Origin: Avibacterium gallinarum
GTDB taxonomy: Bacteria; Pseudomonadota; Gammaproteobacteria; Enterobacterales; Pasteurellaceae
Direction: 5' to 3'
Assembly (NCBI RefSeq): GCF_002921135.1
Contig: NZ_PQVJ01000007.1
Location: forward strand, 81,221-145,220
DNA: 64,000 bases
Each line of letters starts with the position of its first letter. The stretch's first letter is position 1. The translations under genes and the position numbers were made by a program. The notes under the pieces were generated by a model. The model was not told the DNA's origin. It saw only the letters and a program-made list of their open reading frames with translations, and made no database searches. This document shows, piece after piece, positions 59,812 through 64,000 of the stretch.

Positions 59812-59906
59812 CGTAGGGTGGGCTTTAGCCCACCATTTGGGATTGAATAACCTTGGCCATTGCCAACCCTGATAAAAAATGGTGGGCTAAAGCCCACCCT
59901 CCTACG
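59812..59906. repeat. REP-like inverted hairpin pair, right of the RAYT gene
   Basis: GGTGGGCTTTAGCCCACC (59819-59836) and GGTGGGCTAAAGCCCACC (59881-59898) are joined by a spacer related to the left copy (GGGATTGAATAACC). The right end reads CCCTCCTACG rather than CCCTACG, a small duplication. The remaining stretch to 60084 holds an uptake signal and presumably the thiM promoter. Confidence 0.85.
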
Positions 59907-60085
59907 CCCACTACGCCTACCACTACAAATAAAAATATGATGAAAAAAGCACCGCACTTTCGCAATCTTGTTAAACAATTTTTGCGATCTTGCTCGCAAA
60001 ACGAAAAAATACTTTACGTAAAATGCGGAAATTCTGAGTGGTGAGATTGTGTTTCTGTCTATTTCTTTGTAGAGTGAAGCCATTA

Positions 60086-60164
60086 ATAGTCGGGGTGCTG
60101 CTTTGTGTAGCTGAGATGATACCCGTTGAACCTGATCCAGTTAGCACTGACGTAGGAAACTTAT
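60086..60164 (+). promoter_or_regulatory. TPP riboswitch upstream of thiMDE
   Basis: The THI-box elements occur in order: TCGGGGTGCTG (60090-60100), AGCTGAGATGATACCC (60109-60124), TGAACCTGATCCAGTTAGCA (60127-60146) and CTGACGTAGGAAAC (60147-60160), with AATAGT and ACTTATT-type ends for a weak closing stem. It lies about 190 bases before thiM and controls the salvage operon by thiamine pyrophosphate. Confidence 0.96.
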
Positions 60165-60278
60165 TATGAAAACGCTTGTTGTAAAAAATCTGTCTATTTT
60201 TGACCGCACTTTATACTTCCCTTTTCTATTTTCAAATCGTCATTCCGCGACATCATTCCCTATCACATTGATTTTATA
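60165..60278 (+). CDS. Possible 37-codon leader ORF between the riboswitch and thiM
   Basis: An ATG directly after the riboswitch opens a 37-codon frame starting MKTLVVKNLSIFDRTLYF and ending ITLIL before TAG. The riboswitch's own 3' sequence TAGGAAAC could serve as its ribosome site. Part of the frame is an uptake signal, and the peptide matches nothing I know, so it may be chance or a gene remnant. Between it and thiM is a T-rich tract (60319-60340) of unclear role. Confidence 0.25.
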
Positions 60279-60351
60279 GATGATTTTTCATTATAAAGGC
60301 AAATGCGATTGGGCTTTTTTTACGCTTAATTTTTATGCATAGGAGAAAAAA

Positions 60352-61152
60352 ATGGACTTTAATTTAATCACGAAAATTCGCCAAACCAATCCTTTAATCC
60401 ACAACATCACCAACATTGTGGTGGCAAACTATGTAGCGAATGGGTTGTTAGCCTTGGGCGCATCGCCGATTATGGCAGATGCCGAAGAAGAAATGGCGGA
60501 TCTTGCCCAATTTAGCACTGCCTTGGTGATTAACATTGGCACGCTCGATCCTTTCAAAGTGAAAGCAATGTTGGCGGCTGGCAAAGCGGCGAATAAAGCG
60601 GGCATTCCTGTGGTGCTTGATCCTGTGGGCGTGGGGGCAACGCAATACCGCAAGGACGTGGTGGCTGAATTACTGAATAAAGTAAAATTCACCGCCATTC
60701 GTGGCAATGCCGGGGAAATTGCCCAGTTAGCAGGGGTGAATTGGGCGGCGAAAGGTGTGGACGCAGGGCAAGGTGAAGGCGATGTGGCACAAATTGCCAA
60801 ACTGGCCGCGCAACGTCATCAATGTGTTGTGGCAGTGAGCGGTGCGGTAGATTATATCAGCGATGGCGTGCAAGTGGCGACCATTGATAACAGCACGCCA
60901 ATGTTTCCTAAAATCACGGGCTCAGGTTGTTTGCTTGGCGCGGTGTTAGGGGCTTTTTTAGCGGTCGCTCCAAGCCAACCTTTTAATGTGGTAGTGCAAG
61001 CCAGTGCGGCCTATGCGGTGGCAGGGCAACTGGCTGCGAAAGACTTAGGAAGCACAAAATATGGGCAGTTTTACACCGCACTTTTAGATCAACTTGGTGA
61101 ACTCAATGATCAACAAGTGGCACAATTCGCACAGGTTCACATAGAAGAATAA
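60352..61152 (+). CDS. thiM: Hydroxyethylthiazole kinase ThiM
   Basis: This 266-residue kinase salvages the thiazole moiety of thiamine. Motifs are PLIHNITNIVVANYVANGLL (~14-33), VVLDPVGVGATQYR (~86-99) and the phosphate-binding PKITGSGCLLGAVLGAFLA (~185-203) with the catalytic Cys/Asp region. AGGAGAAA precedes the ATG. First gene of thiM-thiD-thiE, all three nearly contiguous, under the TPP riboswitch. Confidence 0.95.
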   Translation: MDFNLITKIRQTNPLIHNITNIVVANYVANGLLALGASPIMADAEEEMADLAQFSTALVINIGTLDPFKVKAMLAAGKAANKAGIPVVLDPVGVGATQYRKDVVAELLNKVKFTAIRGNAGEIAQLAGVNWAAKGVDAGQGEGDVAQIAKLAAQRHQCVVAVSGAVDYISDGVQVATIDNSTPMFPKITGSGCLLGAVLGAFLAVAPSQPFNVVVQASAAYAVAGQLAAKDLGSTKYGQFYTALLDQLGELNDQQVAQFAQVHIEE

Positions 61153-61161
61153 GGAGCAACA

Positions 61162-61980
61162 ATGACTCATATTGCACAAGCACTAACCATTGCTGGATCA
61201 GATAGTGGCGGTGGTGCGGGTATTCAAGCCGATCTGAAAACCTTTCAAATGCGTAATGTATTTGGAATGAGCGTAATTACTGCCGTTACTGCACAAAACA
61301 CCTTAGGCGTAACGGATATTCATTTAATCCCCCTTAGCACCATTGAAGCGCAACTCAAGGCGATTGTGGAAGATTTCACGCCCAATGCGGTAAAAATTGG
61401 TATGCTCGGCACGGCTGAAATTATCCAAACCGTGGCCGCTTTTTTGCGTCAGCACCCATTTGCGAATGTGGTTATCGATCCTGTGATGATCGCCAAAGGG
61501 GGCGCAAGTTTATTGGAACAATCGGCAATTCAAGCGATGCGTGAACAACTATTGCCTTTGGCCGATGTGCTAACGCCAAATCTGCCTGAAGCAGAAGCCT
61601 TAACAGGATTAAAAGTTGAAGATCAGCACAGTATTGCGCAAATTGCTGAACGTTTACAACAAATGGGCGCAAAAACCGTAATTATAAAAGGTGGCCATCA
61701 GCAAAATAGCAAAAGTGCGGTATGCCAAGATTTTATTTTCACGCCGACAGAATCTTTTGTCTTGGAAAGCCCACGTTTTAACACGCCGCATACCCACGGC
61801 ACAGGCTGCACTTTTTCCGCTTGCTTAACCGCTGAACTTGCCAAAGGGCAACCGTTGGAGCAAGCCTGCAAAACTGCCAAAGCCTTTATTACCAGCGCCA
61901 TCACGCACCCTTTAAATATCGGACACGGACACGGCCCAACCAATCACTGGGCGTATTCACAGGAGCAAAAAAATGGATAA
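61162..61980 (+). CDS. thiD: Hydroxymethylpyrimidine/phosphomethylpyrimidine kinase ThiD
   Basis: This 272-residue ribokinase-like enzyme phosphorylates HMP and then HMP-P. Motifs are LTIAGSDSGGGAGIQADLKT (~9-28), VVIDPVMIAKGGASLL (~103) and the GTGCTFSACLTAELAKG anion-hole loop (~213-229). It starts 9 bp after thiM and its stop overlaps the thiE start by 8 bp. E. coli ThiD is 266 aa. Confidence 0.96.
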   Translation: MTHIAQALTIAGSDSGGGAGIQADLKTFQMRNVFGMSVITAVTAQNTLGVTDIHLIPLSTIEAQLKAIVEDFTPNAVKIGMLGTAEIIQTVAAFLRQHPFANVVIDPVMIAKGGASLLEQSAIQAMREQLLPLADVLTPNLPEAEALTGLKVEDQHSIAQIAERLQQMGAKTVIIKGGHQQNSKSAVCQDFIFTPTESFVLESPRFNTPHTHGTGCTFSACLTAELAKGQPLEQACKTAKAFITSAITHPLNIGHGHGPTNHWAYSQEQKNG

Positions 61981-62635
61981 ATCAATTTTACGCTGTTATT
62001 TAGTGGCGGGTACACAAGATTGCCGTCATCTGCCCGACTATGCCAATAACCCACAACAAACCTTATTAACACGTTTAGAACAAGCGCTAAAAGCGGGGAT
62101 AACCTGTTATCAGTTTCGTGAAAAAGGGCAATTTTCTTTGCAAGATCCGCAAAAAATTGAACAACTTGCCCGCCAATGCCAAGATTTATGCCAACAATAT
62201 AATGTGCCTTTTATTATGAATAATGATGTTCAACTCGCAGAAAAATTGCACGCAGACGGCATTCACGTTGGGCAAAAAGATTTTGCCGTAGATAAACTCG
62301 CTCAACAAATTCAAGGCAAAATGCTCATTGGTTTATCCGTAAATACCTTGCAGCAAGCGCAGCAACATAATGCTTTCAATGGCGTGGATTATTATGGTTG
62401 CGGCCCGATTTTCCCGACGTTTTCCAAGGCGGACGCTGCGCCAGATGTGGGGATCAACTTTGTGCAATTTTTGCGTGAACAAGGCATCAATAAGCCTTTG
62501 GTCGCCATTGGCGGAATTAGAACCGAACACGTTCCAGCCCTTTTACAAGCCGGTGCAGACGGTGTTGCAGTGATTTCCACCATTATGCAAGCAGAAGATG
62601 TCGCCGCTACGGTACAAAAAATTTTGGCAAAATAA
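61973..62635 (+). CDS. thiE: Thiamine-phosphate synthase ThiE
   Basis: This 220-residue TIM-barrel enzyme joins HMP-PP and thiazole phosphate to thiamine phosphate. Motifs are GITCYQFREKGQFSLQDPQK (~42-61), FIMNNDVQLAEKLHADGIHVG (in part, ~82-102) and the diphosphate site VAIGGIRTEHVPALLQAGAD (~180-199). CAGGAGC lies before the ATG. With thiM and thiD it completes thiamine salvage; no thiC or thiG is seen here, consistent with dependence on external precursors. Confidence 0.96.
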   Translation: MDKSILRCYLVAGTQDCRHLPDYANNPQQTLLTRLEQALKAGITCYQFREKGQFSLQDPQKIEQLARQCQDLCQQYNVPFIMNNDVQLAEKLHADGIHVGQKDFAVDKLAQQIQGKMLIGLSVNTLQQAQQHNAFNGVDYYGCGPIFPTFSKADAAPDVGINFVQFLREQGINKPLVAIGGIRTEHVPALLQAGADGVAVISTIMQAEDVAATVQKILAK

Positions 62636-62665
62636 CACCGCACTTAACGAAAAGCGAATAGCAAA

Positions 62666-62701
62666 AAAAGGCATTCAACCAAGATTGAATGCCTTTTATT
62701 T
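62666..62701. terminator. Bidirectional terminator after thiE
   Basis: A perfect 13-bp stem AAAAGGCATTCAA (62666-62678) and TTGAATGCCTTTT (62685-62697), with a six-base loop, lies between convergent thiE and the autotransporter gene. Confidence 0.93.
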
Positions 62702-62717
62702 TGCTTAATTATCAAAC

Positions 62718-64000
62718 TTAAAAACGATAACCCACTTTTAAACCAAATTGGCGGCTGTGAGAAGATTCATCACCATTCTCATAAGAGAAGGTTGTCCCCA
62801 CTGACCAAGCCCCCATATTCAAATTGAGTCCTGCTTGATACTGCCAGCCACGATTAAACTGTTGCTGTAAACCGTTGTTATTCACAGTAACCGCATTGTT
62901 AAATGTTTTACGGCTCGCATCAAAATAATAAAGGGCAAGACTCGGTGAAATAGAAAGCGTGTTCCACTGCCAAGTTTTGGACAATTCTGCACCAGCGTGA
63001 TAATTAACAAAATCTAAAGCTCGAGTATGAACCGCACGACCTTTCAGCTCATAATCAGCAGCCGTGAGGTGATGATAGCGTACCCCAGCTATTGCTTTGA
63101 GATCGAGGTATCCTAGCCCCCATTTCTTACCTAATGTTGCACCGAAACTAACGATATTACGTTTAAAAGCGGCACGTTGTTCATCTAAAGTGATGAGATT
63201 ATTAGAACGTCCATAACCAATGTCTGCCGCAACAAACAGACCTGACTCACTTTGCACTTTGGCATAAACCGTAGCTTGCGAATAAGTCATCTTGCCGCTT
63301 GCATTCTCATAATCAATGTTGCCGCGGGTTTGCGACACTATCGTGCCTAAACTAATGCCTTGCTCATTTACAGCACTTTCTACGCCTAATTCAGTGTAGT
63401 TACTATGCTGTTTATAAACGCGGTAATTATCTGATTGATAATCAGCCTCTTGATAATCGACATTCGTCCATACTTGAGTTTGCTCGCCACCTTCTTGCAA
63501 CAAACGTTGGTTTAAATGTTGATCGCTGCGTAATATTGCATTTCCTTGTGCAGAAAGTTCCGACAATGCGGTATTTGATACACCACTAACAAGTTGTGCC
63601 TGTTTCAAGCGATCTAGTTCAGCTTTCTTACGCTCTTCTTCTAAGCGTTTTGCTTCCGCTTCACGGCGCGCTTGTTCTTCCGCGGCTTTACGCTCTTCTT
63701 CCAAGCGTTTTGCTTCCGCTTCACGGCGTGCTTGCTCTTCCGCGGCTTTACGCTCTTCCTCTAAGCGTTTTGCTTCCGCTTCACGACGGGCTTGCTCTTC
63801 CGCGGCTTTACGCTCTTCTTCCAAACGTTTTGCTTCCGCTTCACGGCGCGCTTGCTCTTCCGCGGCTTTACGCTCTTCTTCTAAACGTTTGGCTTCCGCT
63901 TCACGGCGTGCTTGTTCTTCCGCGGCTTTGCGTTCTTCTTCTAAGCGTTTTGCTTCCACTTCACGGCGCGCTTGTTCTTCTGTGGCTTTACGCTCTTCTT
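62718..64000 (-). CDS. Autotransporter with 20-residue coiled-coil repeats, C-terminal part (5' end outside window)
   Basis: The frame is open to the window edge, so the true start is upstream; an internal GTG at 63959 is not the start. From the right edge inward come at least six copies of a 20-residue charged repeat, EAKRLEEERKAAEEQARREA, a predicted long alpha-helix. A linker of about 50 residues follows (VSNTALSELSAQGNAILRSD), then an autotransporter beta-barrel of about 265 residues ending QFGLKVGYRF, whose final Phe suits BAM recognition. The barrel resembles the IgA-protease/Hap group. The passenger, which would define function, is not visible. Confidence 0.88.
   Translation of the reverse strand, partial: EERKATEEQARREVEAKRLEEERKAAEEQARREAEAKRLEEERKAAEEQARREAEAKRLEEERKAAEEQARREAEAKRLEEERKAAEEQARREAEAKRLEEERKAAEEQARREAEAKRLEEERKKAELDRLKQAQLVSGVSNTALSELSAQGNAILRSDQHLNQRLLQEGGEQTQVWTNVDYQEADYQSDNYRVYKQHSNYTELGVESAVNEQGISLGTIVSQTRGNIDYENASGKMTYSQATVYAKVQSESGLFVAADIGYGRSNNLITLDEQRAAFKRNIVSFGATLGKKWGLGYLDLKAIAGVRYHHLTAADYELKGRAVHTRALDFVNYHAGAELSKTWQWNTLSISPSLALYYFDASRKTFNNAVTVNNNGLQQQFNRGWQYQAGLNLNMGAWSVGTTFSYENGDESSHSRQFGLKVGYRF
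63631..64000 (-). repeat. 60-bp in-frame tandem repeat in the autotransporter gene
   Basis: Lines up as 60-base units with few changes, almost all synonymous (for example GGCGCG, GGCGTG, GACGGG at the same position). At least 6 units are visible and the array continues beyond the window. The period of 60 keeps the frame, so copy-number change would alter stalk length but not expression. Confidence 0.93.

Noticed and set aside
59802..60083. Minus-strand 93-codon frame right of the RAYT gene
   Set aside because: Most of it is the REP hairpin pair and the riboswitch leader read backwards; no ribosome site or domain.
63631..64000. Regular 60-base periodicity that looks like a CRISPR array
   Set aside because: There are no spacers; consecutive units are near-identical, in frame and encode a coiled-coil repeat.
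1..64000. tRNA, rRNA and prophage genes
   Set aside because: I looked for tRNA cloverleaf signatures (GGTTCGAATC-like arms), rRNA segments, integrases and phage structural genes and recognised none.

Overview
This 64 kb window comes from a Pasteurellaceae chromosome. The 9-mer AAGTGCGGT or its complement, the Haemophilus influenzae-type DNA uptake signal, recurs throughout, often as inverted pairs that form terminators. Several gene blocks keep the order I remember from H. influenzae: ompA-ydiJ-menI-hemH, yciC-yciB-yciA-yciI, purR-ppc, pgi-alr-dnaB, yecM-argS, uvrC-kdsB-lpxK-msbA-rec2 and thiM-thiD-thiE. I cannot name the species; the breaks between blocks suggest it is not H. influenzae itself. 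Base composition is AT-rich, roughly 40% GC by eye.

Layout. 1-5.3 kb: the end of ornithine decarboxylase with potE, then a cystine-type symporter and an AbgT-family transporter. 5.4-9.7 kb: sixA, glmM, folP, a DUF3298-type lipoprotein, a candidate small RNA and grxD. 9.8-20.3 kb: a LemA/TPM operon, ompA, ydiJ-menI-hemH, dld and ompW. 20.5-25.4 kb: the yci operon and acnB. 25.6-29.1 kb: a TPP riboswitch followed by two paralogous AfuA-like periplasmic binding proteins flanking a membrane metallophosphoesterase. 29.2-37.3 kb: metC, a peroxiredoxin, a 26-codon membrane-peptide gene with its own promoter and terminator, purR, ppc, a DNA-mimic protein and a PQQ-type soluble glucose dehydrogenase. 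37.4-48 kb: pgi, a dense multi-hairpin element, alr, dnaB, a DUF2891/DUF979/DUF969 operon, a glycine-zipper lipoprotein, yecM and argS.

48.0-50.8 kb is an AT-rich accessory island with no uptake signal that I could find. It holds a VapB-type antitoxin remnant, a DarT1-like ADP-ribosyltransferase with an unusual membrane-anchored tail, its NADAR antitoxin and a divergent XRE regulator. 50.85-59.1 kb is envelope, repair and competence: uvrC, kdsB, a Trm112-like protein, lpxK, msbA and rec2/comEC. 59.1-59.9 kb is a REP-associated tyrosine transposase between two REP pairs. 60.0-62.6 kb is a second TPP riboswitch with thiMDE. The window ends inside an autotransporter carrying a 60-bp in-frame tandem repeat.

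Shared themes are thiamine (two TPP riboswitches, one on salvage enzymes and one on orphan binding proteins), lipid A export and Kdo supply (kdsB, lpxK, msbA), DNA uptake (rec2 plus abundant uptake signals) and respiratory dehydrogenases (dld, ydiJ, gdhB). The items most worth a second look are the DarT1-NADAR island, the riboswitch-controlled orphan binding proteins, the 26-residue membrane peptide, the candidate sRNA beside grxD and the hairpin cluster between alr and pgi.
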